A stretch of DNA of 64,000 nucleotides, from the NCBI GenBank assembly GCA_003290165.1, contig QNQO01000594.1, forward strand, positions 124,001-188,000. Reading direction: 5' to 3'. Source of the stretch: Berberis thunbergii. Lineage: Eukaryota > Streptophyta > Magnoliopsida > Ranunculales > Berberidaceae. Every line of letters begins with the position of its first letter. Position 1 is the stretch's first letter. The notes beneath the pieces were generated by a model, which was not told the DNA's origin, ran no database searches, and saw only the letters and a list, made by a program, of their open reading frames with translations. The position numbers and the translations under genes were made by a program. Positions 1 to 10,954 of this stretch are shown here, piece after piece.

Positions 1-116
1 TTCCTCGTGGGATCGACCTGTACTTGCCATTGTCTACCAGTTAGACACCGTGCACTTGCGGTTATTACACGTGGGTTGAATTAACCTAATAATTTAGGTT
101 AGTTAAACCCGCATCA
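1..116 (+). mobile_element. 3' tail of a Ty3/gypsy LTR (truncated by window edge)
   Basis: The first 116 bases match, in inverse orientation, the outer end of the LTR at 58841-60559. Both contain the block around CTACCAGTTAGACA, then GTGCACTTGCGG, and both end in ATCA (here GCATCA at 111-116). The rest of the element lies left of the window. From 117 on the sequence is unrelated and becomes hAT-derived. Orientation is inferred from the copy at the right end of the window, where gag lies on the same strand as the LTR. No target duplication can be tested. Confidence 0.7.
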
Positions 117-179
117 GCTGCTAGATAATGATAGTAGCTATCAAAGCTACTTTGCTAATGAGACGAGGATAGGGCCACC

Positions 180-1257
180 AGATAATGATGATTGGGATTT
201 GGGGGAGGTGTTTGCTTATTTCTTGAGACCTTTTTATGACATCACATTAAGATCTTGTTGTTCAAATACACCGACAATTCACCATGCATTTATGGATGTG
301 TTGAATGTTTATGGTCTCTTGCATGAAAATAATTGTGATAAATTGTCATCTATTACTTTTAACATGAAAGCTAAATATGACAAGTATTGGGGTTCAATGG
401 ATAGTGTAAATAAATATTATTTCATGAGTTATTCTACATGGCGAGGAAACGAGCGAGGGGAGGGAGGTGGCGGGGTGGGGACCGTTCACCCCCTCGAGAT
501 GTGTGTCATCATTTTTTGTGCGCACATCCCGAGCGGGGTGAACAGTCCCCACCCCGCCACCTCCCTCCCCTCGCTCGTTTCCTCGCCATTTAGAATTTCT
601 GTTATTTCATTGCCATTGTCCTTGATCCGCGTCATAAGATGGATAAGGTGATTGATTATTTTGAGATCATATTTGGTGATGAAAATGACAAGGTTGAAGC
701 TCATACAAAAAAATGTGAAAGATATGTTGATTAGTCTTTATAGCATCTATGAAAAGGAGGAGATGTCCATGCATTCTCATGTTGTGGTTACTCCAAGTAG
801 TGTGGTGTTCAAGCATCAAATGATGGTGATATTCCAAGTATGGCCTCAACCGATATAGAACGAAAGTTGGAATAAAAGAAGAGATTGAGAAAAGCTAAAA
901 AGTGTGGGATTATAGCGAATGATGTGGATAGATATCTTGAAGATCCTATCGAAGATTCAAACAATTCAAAAGTTGATATTTTTGAATTGGTGGAAAGTGT
1001 ATGGATCATCAAAATATCCCATTTTGGCAAGAATGGCACATGAGATCTTAGCCATTCCAGTTTCGACAATAGCTTCAGAATCTTGTTTTAGCACAAGTGG
1101 AAGAATAATTAATTCATTCCGAAGCTCATTGAGTCCCAAGGTGGTTGAGGCTTTGATTTGTACTCAAAATTGGCTTTTGAGTAACCATGTTGTCTTACAT
1201 CATGAGTTTTCAATTCAGGAGATGGAGTTCTATGAAATTATTGAACAAGGTAATTGA
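180..1257 (+). pseudogene. hAT-superfamily transposase remnant (RICESLEEPER-like, C-terminal half)
   Basis: The 199-420 stretch carries the family signature preceding the dimerisation domain (NMKAKYDKYWGSMDSVNK). The reading resumes after a 176-bp insertion with IVLDPRHKMDKV from about 611. The part from about 919 to 1257 is a recognisable hATC dimerisation domain (YPILARMAHEILAIPVSTIA, ASESCFSTSGR, ALICTQNWL). hAT transposases cut and paste DNA and dimerise through this C-terminal domain. The N-terminal BED zinc finger and most of the RNase H-like catalytic core are absent. The frame changes several times (breaks near 430-610, 650-860 and 860-919), so the gene is dead. An in-frame stop follows AATTGA at 1255-1257. 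Which hAT element it belonged to is unclear, since no terminal repeats were identified. Confidence 0.85.
426..601. mobile_element. GC-rich foldback MITE, Mutator-like, copy 1
   Basis: A 176-bp near-palindrome in which the two ~78-nt arms pair with few mismatches; the core GGCGAGGAAACGAGCGAGGG recurs exactly inverted at the right end. The outer ends are GAGTTATTCTACATGG and, read inward from the right, CAGAAATTCTAAATGG. It is flanked by a perfect 9-bp duplication TTATTTCAT (417-425 and 602-610), the size made by Mutator-family transposases. It splits the hAT transposase reading frame. It carries no ORF, so it is non-autonomous. Two relatives lie at 18944-19120 and 19303-19481. Confidence 0.9.
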
Positions 1258-2047
1258 TTTTTAATTTTTACATTTACTATTTAAATTGTTTCTATTGTTT
1301 ATTTAACAAAGATTAATAATGATAACAATTGCTTCTACTCCTAGCAGGGGGTTCTTGGTGTTTTTTGTTGATGGAAAGGTGCTCCCAAAGGTTGCTTCTT
1401 TTTGGTGTAAATGACTAAATGTAGTAAAAATGGTGGTTTTTGCTTATATTCCTTAACATAGCAGGGGGGGTCAAGTTTGTATTTTGGTGTAGATGACTAG
1501 ATGTAACTAAAGTTTGTATTTTGAACTCATAGGGCTAAAGTTTGTATTTTGGTGTAGATGACTAGGTAGTAAAAGCTAAAGTTTGTATTTTGAAATCACA
1601 GGGTTGAAGTTTGTATTTTGAAAACACAAGCTCTATAAATTGAAGTTTGAAATCACATATATTGTATTTTGAAATGACAAGGCTGCAATTACAGGGATGC
1701 ATTTTGCTATTTTGTATATTAAGGATTGCAATTATAGGGCTGCAGCTGTAATTTTGATTTTAAAATTATAGGACTGCAATAATCCAGGGTAATTCTATAG
1801 GACTGCAATCCAGGGATTCTATAGGACTGCAATAATCTAGGGCTGCAATAATCCAGGGTTATTCTTTTGAGGCTGCATTTTAGGACTATTTATAGGACTG
1901 AATTTTAGGATTGTATTTTGAAATTACAGTGAAACATTTTGTTATGAAAAACCGAAAAAAACCAAATTGAATCAAACCGAAAATTGAACTTGAGCTTGGT
2001 TCGATTTCAATTTGGGTACAAAATTAAACCATTTGAACCGTTTAACA
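1258..2047. other. Non-coding stretch with cryptic repeats
   Basis: No gene is seen. From about 1440 to 1930 the same short phrases recur irregularly: GTTTGTATTTTG, GGTGTAGATGACTAG, and later GGACTGCAAT and AATCCAGGG. They form a degenerate, locally slipped repeat field. Around 1945-2045 there is a run of CCGAA/ACCAAA motifs resembling the subterminal motifs of some plant hAT elements. This is therefore plausibly the 3' non-coding part of the hAT element upstream, which is inference only. Confidence 0.5.
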
Positions 2048-2054
2048 GTCCCAA

Positions 2055-2282
2055 AAGTGTGTGAAGGATCATGTTCACATCGTCCAACCCACATAAATCG
2101 AGATTAATGACGACTTCACCCAAGTAACACAACCAATCAAGATTGTGGATCGTGATGTGAAACAACTCCGTAGAAGGATAAGGAATTTGGTCAAAATCCA
2201 GTATAGTGAAAAGGATAATGATGTAACTTCGGAGCTAGAAGATAAGGTGAAACAGTTGCACCCGGACCTATTCATCCAGTGA
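2055..2282 (+). pseudogene. C-terminal end of a Ty3/gypsy Pol (integrase tail)
   Basis: Reading on the + strand up to the stop at 2280-2282 gives the typical end of plant gypsy Pol: an IEINDDF-like stretch, then QPIKIVDRDVKQLRR, a degenerate LVKIQYSEK part where an intact element has a chromodomain-like KVxW motif, and a terminal HPDLF. The upstream stretch reads KDHVHIVQPT followed by an in-frame TAA near 2093. Nothing recognisable as protease, RT or the integrase core precedes it, so the element is truncated on the left. The purine-rich segment and LTR that should follow Pol do follow it. Confidence 0.75.
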
Positions 2283-2317
2283 ATCTCGAGACAAGATTTC
2301 TTTTGAGGTGTGTATAA

Positions 2318-4590
2318 TGTAATGAACCCCAATTTTGACAAATGATAGTGTTTTAGGGCATATTTATTTTGAAGTTTGGTGTATAATAAATAAATAAAAT
2401 GGTGTCAATATAATGTTGCTAATCTTGTAGGGTTTTGCCTTTGGATTGGTTAAATAGGGTTTTTTTTATCCTTTCCAGACGCATAGAAAATCTGAAGAAA
2501 AAAAAACAAGGGAAGAAGGAGAAGGAAAATAATAAGAAAAAAAATCAATTCTTCTTTCTTTAGTCATAATACGGTTCATATTTTATGTTCCTCATAAAGT
2601 TAATTTACCTATAGTTGAGGTTAAAGTTCTGCAAGTACATCATGTCATGTTTTTCTTTTGAGGTTAAAGTTCTGCAAGTATATCATCCTTTTTTTTATGT
2701 TAAAGTTTTGCTAGTGTATCATGTTTTTCTTAAATTCTGCAAATACATCATATCATGTTATTCTACCTATTCTGATAATAAATACCCACATTGGTGAATT
2801 AGGTAAAAGACCATCATGTCATTCTTTTAGTCCGTCAAAAAAATTTCCGTAAATTTTGATAAGGGTTACATCATTAGTTGTTTTCTTTTTGGAAATAAAA
2901 CTTTTCATTTGTAAATATTGGATTTTGAACATTGCTTGAATATTACATGTTGGAAATTGCATAGTGGTGAATCTTGTCATTGGTCAATATTGACTACTGG
3001 GATTTCATTATGAATATTGACCATACTCCATATTGTCCTTTATGTTTTGACATGCGATATTGGAAGGATGTTGATTATTGGGTATTTAATATTTGTGAAT
3101 ATTGGGTATTTGTTAATTACATTTGATTTTCAAATAAGTGATTGAGATTGATATTATTAATTGATATTGCATGCGCGTTTGTTCATTATGAGTTTGAGTG
3201 CTACTTTGTGTGAATTATTTATCTATGAGAATAGTTATGTTTCCCCAAATGAATTTGTGGGTTGGTTTATGAGGGAACATGTCATTGTGTAAAAAAAAAA
3301 AAAATTAGAATGCACAATAGGCAATACAAACATCATAGAGTTATAAGATTTAAATAACATCGAATTGTATCACCTAGAACTACTTTTGTTTATGATTTTC
3401 CTCTCATATAAAGAAACTAAATAACATTCGGATTGTCTTTTGGATGTGGGATCGACTTTCCTAAAGAAAAAGCTAAAATAACTTTCAAGTTAGTATTGCG
3501 GAAAGGTGGTGATTTTGAAATGACTAAAATAGGCTTATTATTTATCCGTCAAAAGTGCGATGTGATCTATGTGCATTGTTAGCCCAAAAGTGGCTTTTTA
3601 TTATACTCATATAATTAGGGGTATCCGGTGATGCATGCTTGTATGTGATGTGTCCCCACTTAGGCATGGATGACGGATAAATCCTTATTTATATGAAAGA
3701 TATATACAGGCATGTATGTTTGACACAGAGTGGTGCGAATGTGGTATAGTTTAAGTGATCAATTTATTATAAACGAATAACTAGGTTTAAATAAATAACT
3801 TATTGGTCGATAAATTCTAATTAAATAAAATAATACAATTATTGTTTTCTAACTACTTAGTGCAGGATGGTAGGTCTGCTAACATTTTCCGCAAGTCCGA
3901 TTTGCCATGATTAATTTTCATATATGTAAGGTGAATAGTTACAAAAATATGCTAGAAATGTGATTAGCTTTATACATTTGCCTCGGAGAGGAACTACTAG
4001 TTTTGTAATGGCTATTTTGTTGTATTTTTTTTTTTTTCATTTTCATTCCATATTATTTTATTGATTTTGAGAATGGAGAACTTCACACCAACTTAATTGC
4101 TGACCCAAGTGGGCTTTGGCTTATTGGGTACATTCTTTTGAGAATGTAGTTGATTAACTTTGTTTCAGGATTAGTAGTTCGTGCGAGATTAAAGAAGTTC
4201 GTTTCGTACGGGATGAGCTTTGCTGGGGTGTTGCATGAAATTCGAAAGTTTAAATCATTTTGATTGCTAGGTGACAGTTTAATCTTTTGTAATTGAACTT
4301 GGAGTTTTCTTTTATTATTTATTTATTTGGAGATATGCATTCGTGATTAGTTGAACTTGTCAGAGTTGGTTCTACGAGATTCCATATATTTTCCTTCATT
4401 TTGATAGATTTTTTAGATCAGTTGTTTTATTTTCCTCTAATCTGGTAAATTGTGCATTTAATTATTTATCGTGGATGCCAACTGTTACTTTTAGTAAATG
4501 ACATTTATGTCCCGAGTTTTGGGAAAAACGGATAATTCCATGCGGATATTAGGATTTCGTTTTTCTTGAAAATCGAGGCATGAAGTTTGG
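2318..4590 (+). mobile_element. Ty3/gypsy LTR (Tekay/Del-like), + orientation, left partner of an inverted pair
   Basis: The LTR is placed from TGTAATGAACCCC, immediately after a purine-rich GACAAGATTTCTTTTGAGG segment that acts as the polypurine region behind the pol remnant. Diagnostic blocks are a GATGCATGC...GATGTGTCCCC segment (about 3630-3660), GCAGGATGG...GTCTGCT (3860-3880), GCTGACCCAAGTGGG (4101-4115) and the terminal block TCCCGAGTTTTGGG (4512-4525). All recur inverted in 4591-5570 and, in the same orientation, in 36690-37629. The 3' end near 4590 is where similarity switches to the inverted copy. Clade is inferred from the tail motifs. Confidence 0.7.
2620..2765 (+). repeat. Minisatellite, about 4 units of 33-45 bp
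   Basis: The phrase GTTAAAGTTCTGCAAGTA with following ATCAT is repeated at about 2629, 2664, 2700 and 2735, with T-rich spacers of different length. It lies inside the LTR, and looks like slippage-born tandem duplication. The short ORF over it (2615-2797) merely reads the repeat. Confidence 0.75.
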
Positions 4591-7500
4591 ATAAATTTAA
4601 AAAAACTAAAAATTATCTAACCAGGAAACTTTGACGTTTCTAGCCCTACTAACGAAACTCCAGTAACGCTGTTAAAAAATCTCTAAACCTGAAAGGCTAG
4701 TCGGTTACATTCTCAAATGAATGTACTTAATAAGCAAAAGTTCACTTGAGTCAGTAAGAAAGCTGGTGTGAGTAATCTTCATCTCAAAAATCAATACATC
4801 AGCAAGTGATAATATAAAATTAAACATTAACCATAAACAACCACAAAAACAGGTAGTTCCTCAATAATGCAAATGCGTCATGCAAGAAAATCACAATTCA
4901 AATAATTTAGTTCCTCAACGAGGCAATCATGTCATCCTAATAAATAAATACATATTTACTTGTACTTACTCTGTAGATGTTGACTATGATAAGTCTGACC
5001 TACAGAAATATAAGTGGATTTGTTATCCTACATTAAAAGGGTTATAAACAATGTAAGTGTAATTTATTAATTAAAACATTTATCTTCGTACATTATTTGA
5101 CTTAAGCATATTATTCATTTTTATTGAATTTATTCATTTTCAAGGGATTGATCACTTAGACGATACCATATTTGCATTACCTCCGTGCCGAACATACATG
5201 CCCGTATGTATCTCTCATATAAAGGAAGATTTATCCGTCATCCATGCCCAAGTGGGGACACATCACATACTAGCATGCATCACCGGATACCCTAACTATA
5301 TGAGTACAATAAAAGTCACTCTTGGGCCAACAATGCGCATAACTCACGTCACATTTTTTACGGATAAATATCAAAGCCTATCCCAGGCATAAAAATCCAC
5401 TCCATTTCCGCAGGACTAACCCGAATGTTATTTTAGTTTCTCTATAAGAAATAAACACCCAACATCCGCAAGACAACCCGAAGGTTATTTAGTTTCTCTA
5501 TAAGAGAGGGAAAATCACAAAAAAAAAAATGTGGTAGTTATAATCGATACAATTTCAGATAATAAAAATTTAAGGAATCATAGTTTATCAATATCGTTTA
5601 TTATAATATCTCAATTTTTTGTCACAATGACATTTGTCATTCATATATTGATTACATCAATATCCACTCACATTTTTTGGGAAACATATCATTTGACATC
5701 TTGTTAATAATAATTAATTTCATCATATTATTCTCCAATTATTTTGGGGCAACCATCATTTTCCTATAAAAACTTTATTTAACAAAACGGAGATCAAAGC
5801 CTATGCAATAAAAATAATTTATACTTCTAAGTCATTACCATCATCCAAAATTTCAAATCTTATAACATCAACCCCAACAGTAACTCATAATTTATTTTTC
5901 AGAATTTATAAACTCATTCCAAAAACATAACCCATCGTCTTTTAATAACAAAATTGATAAACCCAATCAAATTATAACTCATTTTACTAAATTCTAATAT
6001 TGATCATTATAATCAAATCATAATTTATTCTCTAAAACTCCAAAATTTATAAGTCCAAACAAACCGTAACTCGCCCTCTTTAATACCCAAATTTGATAAG
6101 CTTACATAAATCATTAAATCTAAGTCCAGTCCACGTATATATTCAACTAAACAGCTTTGGGCCTAATTATTTAGTTTGTCGGCCCGTAATAATTCCCAAT
6201 TCCTGAACTTAATTCCAATTCAATTCAAGACTCAATTCAAATAATACCCAATTCCTTATTTTCTAGATTCAATTCAAATCAGTACCTAATTATTTACTTT
6301 CTGAACCTATAAGCCCAATTCCATAAACAACCCATATCTTTTATTTTCAGAACTTATAAGCCCTGCATAGTCAACAACCCATATTCATTATAAGTCAATC
6401 CACCATCCATATTCATTCTGCAAATCCAGTTCGTATCATTCATCTTATAAGCCCAATTTAACCAAGGTAATTTCATTTCAATCTTTAAATCAATTAACAA
6501 TAAAATAATTCTATTCCATCATTTAATCATCATTCCACAAAATACAACCCTTAATAATTTATCAAACTTACTCCACATGTCAAGTCTAACTCATTATGAT
6601 GCCTAATAAAACAAATAACATGTACAACACTACTAATCAAAATCAATGTTCTAAAAAACGGTCCAGGCATTAGAAAAACGCCCAGATTAATAGCTGGGCG
6701 GGGTGAAAATCGGGTAGACGCCTAGGTGGGTTCTGGGCAGGTCTGAGCGGTTTTTTTTTATAAGGCTGATTGTGTTATTATTTTATTTTTCTTTCCCTTT
6801 TTTTGAAAGAAATAATTTAATTGTTTTTTTTATTAAGTATATGTCTGAATGTAGTAATTGATGATTACTTAATGAAATTATCAAATGATCTGCCGGTACC
6901 AATTTTAGTAATGTAAAATTTATCAAATATGATTGAGTTCATTCATTCAATTTGAAGAAAAATAAAAAAGTAGGTTTGGATATTTGTCCACAAATTCAAC
7001 TTTGTATAAAGTACTCATCATGACCAACATCAGTTATTTGAGTTTTAATAAATTTTGTTCATGATTGTTAATTTTCATGTTTATAAGTTTTGAATATATA
7101 TCTTGACATTAAATTAGATGTTATTGATAAGTTATTATGCTTAATTTTTGTAAATTATTAAAGTTCTAATACAAAACATAGGCGTCGCTTAGGCCCCTGG
7201 GCGCTAGGCACCTGCTCGCTGCCCACCCACCGCCTAACGTTTTTTAGAGCATTGATAAAAACATATTACATAAAACACTAACTATTTATACTATTGTGTT
7301 TTTCTTTATCTAAATTAATTTAAATCAGACTTGTACTATTTCACAACTCCATATTTTACATCACCTACACTCATAAATATTCATAGATTATTTTTAAATA
7401 AATATAAAGAGAATGATAAAAAAACTCACCTATTTGATCACGTAATGAATATCACAAAAGTCGCATTGATCTAAAATCCCGCAAAGTCGAAAATCACAAC

Positions 7501-8163
7501 AAAGATGTGAATACTCAATCAATTTCTCGAGCAAAATCACGTGCACATCACCCACTCAAGCACATGTCATACCCCCTTCTCTGTCTTTATTTTTCTCTTC
7601 TATCTTTTTATCATCTATTTTTTTCCCCTTATTTTATTTATTATCTTCATTTTATCTTATTCAATTTCTCATTCCCTTCCTCTCTTTTGTCTTATTCTTC
7701 ATCATTTCTATTTCTCTCTCTTTCCTTTTATTTTATCTCCTTTTTTTTTTCTTTACTCCAAGCACTGTACAGCAAAAGTTCATACTTAAACCCAAAGACA
7801 TCCCACTTAGGGTTTTAAGTAGGTAGTTATATTTGTACCCTTTTAGCCGCCACTTCAAATTAAGTTCATAGATGAGTATAAACCCATCACAATTAAGGTT
7901 TAAGTAAATATTTATATTTGCACCCATTTTTTTATATATATTTAAACTAATCATATATAACTAATAAAATATTACATGAAATAATAAAAATGCATTATTT
8001 AGCCACCAAATATTTGGCTATTACTAGAATAATAATTTTGTAAACCATGCATTATTAATGTTCAAATAAAGTTTTGGTTGACATTAATAAAATATGCATT
8101 TTATCGAACTTCAAACATGGAGGTAAATATATCTAAGTATTTTAGGAAATGAGGTCGTTACAT
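4591..8163 (-). mobile_element. Ty3/gypsy LTR (Tekay/Del-like), - orientation, right partner of the inverted pair
   Basis: Read on the - strand, this starts TGTAACGACCTCATTTCC at 8163 and ends near 4590, and it shares all main blocks with the LTR at 2318-4590. It contains a 611-bp hAT-type MITE (6644-7254), so the LTR proper is about 2.96 kb. A pyrimidine-rich tract (7560-7750) and an ORF over it (7507-7818) are LTR sequence, not a gene. The last ~100 bp of the LTR seem to be missing at the junction with the left copy. Preceding it on the - strand (8164-8262) is the polypurine segment GGACGAGATTCCTTTTAAGG. No coding region of this element remains. Confidence 0.65.
6644..7254. mobile_element. 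hAT-type non-autonomous element, family CA(A/G)TGTTCTAAAAA, copy 1
   Basis: Terminal inverted repeats are CAATGTTCTAAAAAACGG on the left and CGTTTTTTAGAGCATTG on the right. The flanking octamers ATCAAAAT (6636-6643) and ATAAAAAC (7255-7262) match in 6 of 8 positions, suggesting an old 8-bp duplication. Inside the left end is GGGCGGGGTG/GCCTAGG-rich sequence (6660-6740). The interior from about 6760 to 7170 closely matches 17330-17740 of the copy at 11643-17787, including TTATTTTTTATTNAGTATATGTCT-type phrases. It carries no ORF. It is inserted in the - strand LTR, and so is younger than that LTR. Confidence 0.8.
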
Positions 8164-8496
8164 TTTATTTTATTTTTTGTACAAAAAATATTTATTAAGG
8201 TCATTAAAAAAACACGTGTTACAATATATACACCTTAAAAGGAATCTCGTCCCGAGATTCGAAATGTAAGAGAGTTAGGTAAGTTGAGGAAAAAAAATAT
8301 TATTTGGCAAACGAACTAAGATTTTAAAATAAAATTTTAAATGAACTTCGGGCACATAAATTTATATTGTCATTAAAAAAGTACAGGTATTACAATATAT
8401 ACAACTCAAAATAAATCTCGTGTCGAATTTTTGGGAAACGGATAATCATACGTGGATTTTAGGATTTTCATTTTCTTCGAAAATTGGGGTGTGACA
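8164..8496 (-). other. Gypsy polypurine/LTR-junction sequence with an internal ~180-bp duplication
   Basis: Two similar blocks occur: CATTAAAAAAACACG...ACAATATATACACC...AATCTCGTCCCGAG (8200-8262) and CATTAAAAAAGTACAGG...ACAATATATACAAC...AATCTCGTGTCGAA (8373-8432). On the - strand both resemble the polypurine/LTR junction of the neighbouring gypsy elements. The segment 8410-8496 ends in GGGGTGTGACA and matches the 3' ends of the LTRs at about 4510-4585 and 37560-37629. No gene is seen. Confidence 0.55.
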
Positions 8497-8582
8497 GTTC
8501 ATCTACCTATTAATTTTTCTTGTAAATATAATAGAAATGGAATGGTATTTTGGACAATCCAAAAATCAAGACTTGTTCGCAC

Positions 8583-9738
8583 TAGGGATGGCAATGGGGC
8601 GGATTGGGGCAGATTTAAGCAAATCCATCCCCGCCCCGCTGAAAATTGCGGGGATTAAAATCCGCCCCGCATATCCATTTGGTATTATTTTTCAAAATCG
8701 CCCCCGCCCCGATATCCGCATGAAAATTTATTTCTACAATTTTACGATCATTTATACATTAAAAAACATACAACAAATTTTAAAAAAAAACATACAACAA
8801 ATTAAAAAAAAATCAGATATCTGAATCTCTAATATAAACAAATTACAAAAAAAAAAAAAATCTAAAATTTACAACAAATTCGATCTAAAATTACAACAAA
8901 TTACCAAAAAAAATCAGATCTGGTTTGATTTGATCTGAACTCTAAGATCGAGATCAAATCTGATGAGATCGAAATGGAGATCAGATCAGATCTGATGAGA
9001 TCTGAGGTCGAGATCTCATCAGATATGAGATCGAGATCAGATCTTATGAAATCTAAAATCAGATCCAAGATCAAATTTGATCAGATCTTAGATCTGGATC
9101 TAAGAGATCTGGATCTAAGATCTTATTGCTAAGATCAGATCAGAAGGAGAAGGAGATCTGGAGAAGGAGAAGGAGATCTGGAGAAGGAGAAGGGGCGATC
9201 TCTGTGAGAGGGAGATATCTCTGCGAGGGAGGCAGATCTCGCCGTCGACGTTGTGTGAGGGACCTCTCGAGGTCGACGCGGTGCGAGGGGAGTAGCAGGG
9301 AGGATCTTGCAACTCGCGGCCGTGCTGCGTGAGGGAGGGCGACGTGGTGTGAGGGAGGGCGACGTGGGCCACGCTGCTTTGAGAGTGAGACGAGAGCTTG
9401 TGCTTTCTGTGTCTGTGAGAGGGAGTTGGTGAGGGTGAGGGGAGGATGAGGATCGTTTGGTGAGGGTGAGAGGGGAGCGATTCGTCGTGAGGCAGTGATT
9501 TGTGAAAAAAGTAAAAGGTTAATCCTTTATATAGGCGAAGGGCATTTTTGTAAATTTGTTGGTTAAACGGATATCCGCGGGGCGGATATGGCCAAATCCG
9601 TATCCTCCCTGAATAGTGAACGAATATTTTTGGATACCCGAAACCACCCGAAAATCCATTCAGCCATATCCAAAACCGCCCCAAAAACGGATTGGGTGGG
9701 GCAGATATCCGTGAAAATCCGCCCCACTGCCATCCCTA
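8583..9738. mobile_element. hAT-type non-autonomous element (TAGGGATGGCAAT family), 1156 bp
   Basis: Terminal inverted repeats TAGGGATGGCAATGGGGCGG (left) and, read from the right, TAGGGATGGCAGTGGGGCGG. The element is flanked by a perfect 8-bp duplication GTTCGCAC at 8575-8582 and 9739-9746, the size typical of hAT transposases. The subterminal regions repeat GGGGCGGAT/ATCCGCCCC. The interior (8930-9190) is saturated with GATC/AGATCT words and GAGAAGGAGA repeats. ORFs inside it (for example 9115-9684 on the - strand) read this low-complexity sequence and show no known domain. It lies about 220 bp upstream of the RPS28 copy 1 transcript. Confidence 0.93.
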
Positions 9739-9746
9739 GTTCGCAC

Positions 9747-9990
9747 GGGAACTTGCATCATATAGTAGTCCGGATGTGGCTGCATCTTTGTTTCGTTCGA
9801 CTACTTTTCATTTTCGAATATTTAGCCCCTCGACCCAGATGGTAATAAGATGAAATTTCACTATGTGAATTGAAGCACATAATCATGACCTATACTACTT
9901 TTCACGGACATATATGTGGGGGTGAATATAATGGGTATCATGGTCATTTTGACCAGCCTAGGGTTTTCTTCCTCTGGTCTATTTAACTAT
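9747..9990 (+). promoter_or_regulatory. RPS28 copy 1 promoter region with telo-box
   Basis: This is the short non-transposon stretch before the 5' UTR exon. It contains CTAGGGTTT at 9958-9966, the reverse complement of the telo-box AAACCCTAG, a motif known to be enriched near the transcription start of plant ribosomal protein genes. A second, weaker CTAGGGCTTT lies near 10003. The transcription start cannot be fixed from sequence alone. The hAT element ending at 9738 bounds the promoter on the far side. Confidence 0.6.
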
Positions 9991-10954
9991 CAAAATCTAG
10001 GGCTTTGTGGTTCTCTTTGAATTTGGAGTTTTTGTTCGAAGCGGCGATTCAGAAACCCTTCTCTGTGTCTCAACTCCGCAGAAACACAACGTAAGTAGCT
10101 ATTCAATCTCTGTCTAATTACTTAGTACCCTTTTGTTGATTACTTTCGGTCTGATTTAGCTTTACGTTGATCTTAATATTTCATATAATGATGATCGTTC
10201 TAATGGTGAAGCCAAAATTTACTAATTTCTTAATAAATAAGTTATTGTGTATGTTACTTATAAATGGGATAATAAGCAATGGATTTTTCTGTTGTATCAA
10301 TCGTTGTACACAAATTGGAGTTCTGTTAAACATTTTAATCGAGGGGTACTAGTTGCAAAAAAAAAAAAAAAAAAAAATCCCATGTTTTGGACATCGCTCA
10401 TACTAACAACCGATATTGTGTGTGTTCAATGGTTAGCTTTGATTTATGAATTGTCAATGTGTTCTCGTCTCGTCTGAACAGATCAAGGCAATTTAGCATA
10501 TAAGTGTGTTGGATGAAACTTGATGGGAGCTAGAGTTTTTTATTTTTATCTATCCTGCACCAAGTTAAGATCCTAATAAAAACTTAATGGTGGAAGCATT
10601 GAATAGGCTATTGTTCAATTTTATTTACACCAGTATTTTGTGTATTGGTCTGCGTACCCCTGAAAGATATGTTTTACCAAAGCTTCATCTCATGAGTTGA
10701 ATAATCAGTTGCTTGTTTGATTCTGTTACAATATGTTTTTCTTGTAGTGGTGTGAATCTGTCATGGTTATGATTATTGGGCTGTTCAATCAAGTTACAAT
10801 TTTCACCTAAGCAGTTTATATGTATATCGATGCCTCCTGAAGCTAAAAATTGAATCAATCTGTTAAAAACTTAAAACATCTGATTACTTGTTTGTTGTTT
10901 TTAGGTATGCCCTTCATTTTTACTTATTTTCTATTGTATTGCCAGCAGAGCAAT
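9961..10954 (+). other. RPS28 copy 1 5' UTR exon and intron
   Basis: The untranslated first exon probably lies in about 9970-10090 and ends ACAAC before the donor GTAAGT (10091-10096). The intron runs to a tandem NAGNAG acceptor CAGCAG at 10943-10948, leaving AGCAAT or CAGAGCAAT before the start codon. A leader intron just before the ATG is common in plant ribosomal protein genes. RPS28 copy 2 has the same layout and alignable intron sequence in its last ~170 bp (for example CCTGAAGC and the CAGCAG acceptor). A 20-bp A-run sits near 10357-10376. Confidence 0.75.

Noticed and set aside
7507..7818. 103-aa hydrophobic ORF that could pass as a membrane protein
   Set aside because: It is a translation of a pyrimidine-rich tract in an LTR; the hydrophobicity follows from T-rich codons.
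9115..9684. 189-aa ORF on the - strand
   Set aside because: It reads the word-repeat interior and terminal repeat of a non-autonomous hAT element; S/P/H-rich with no domain.
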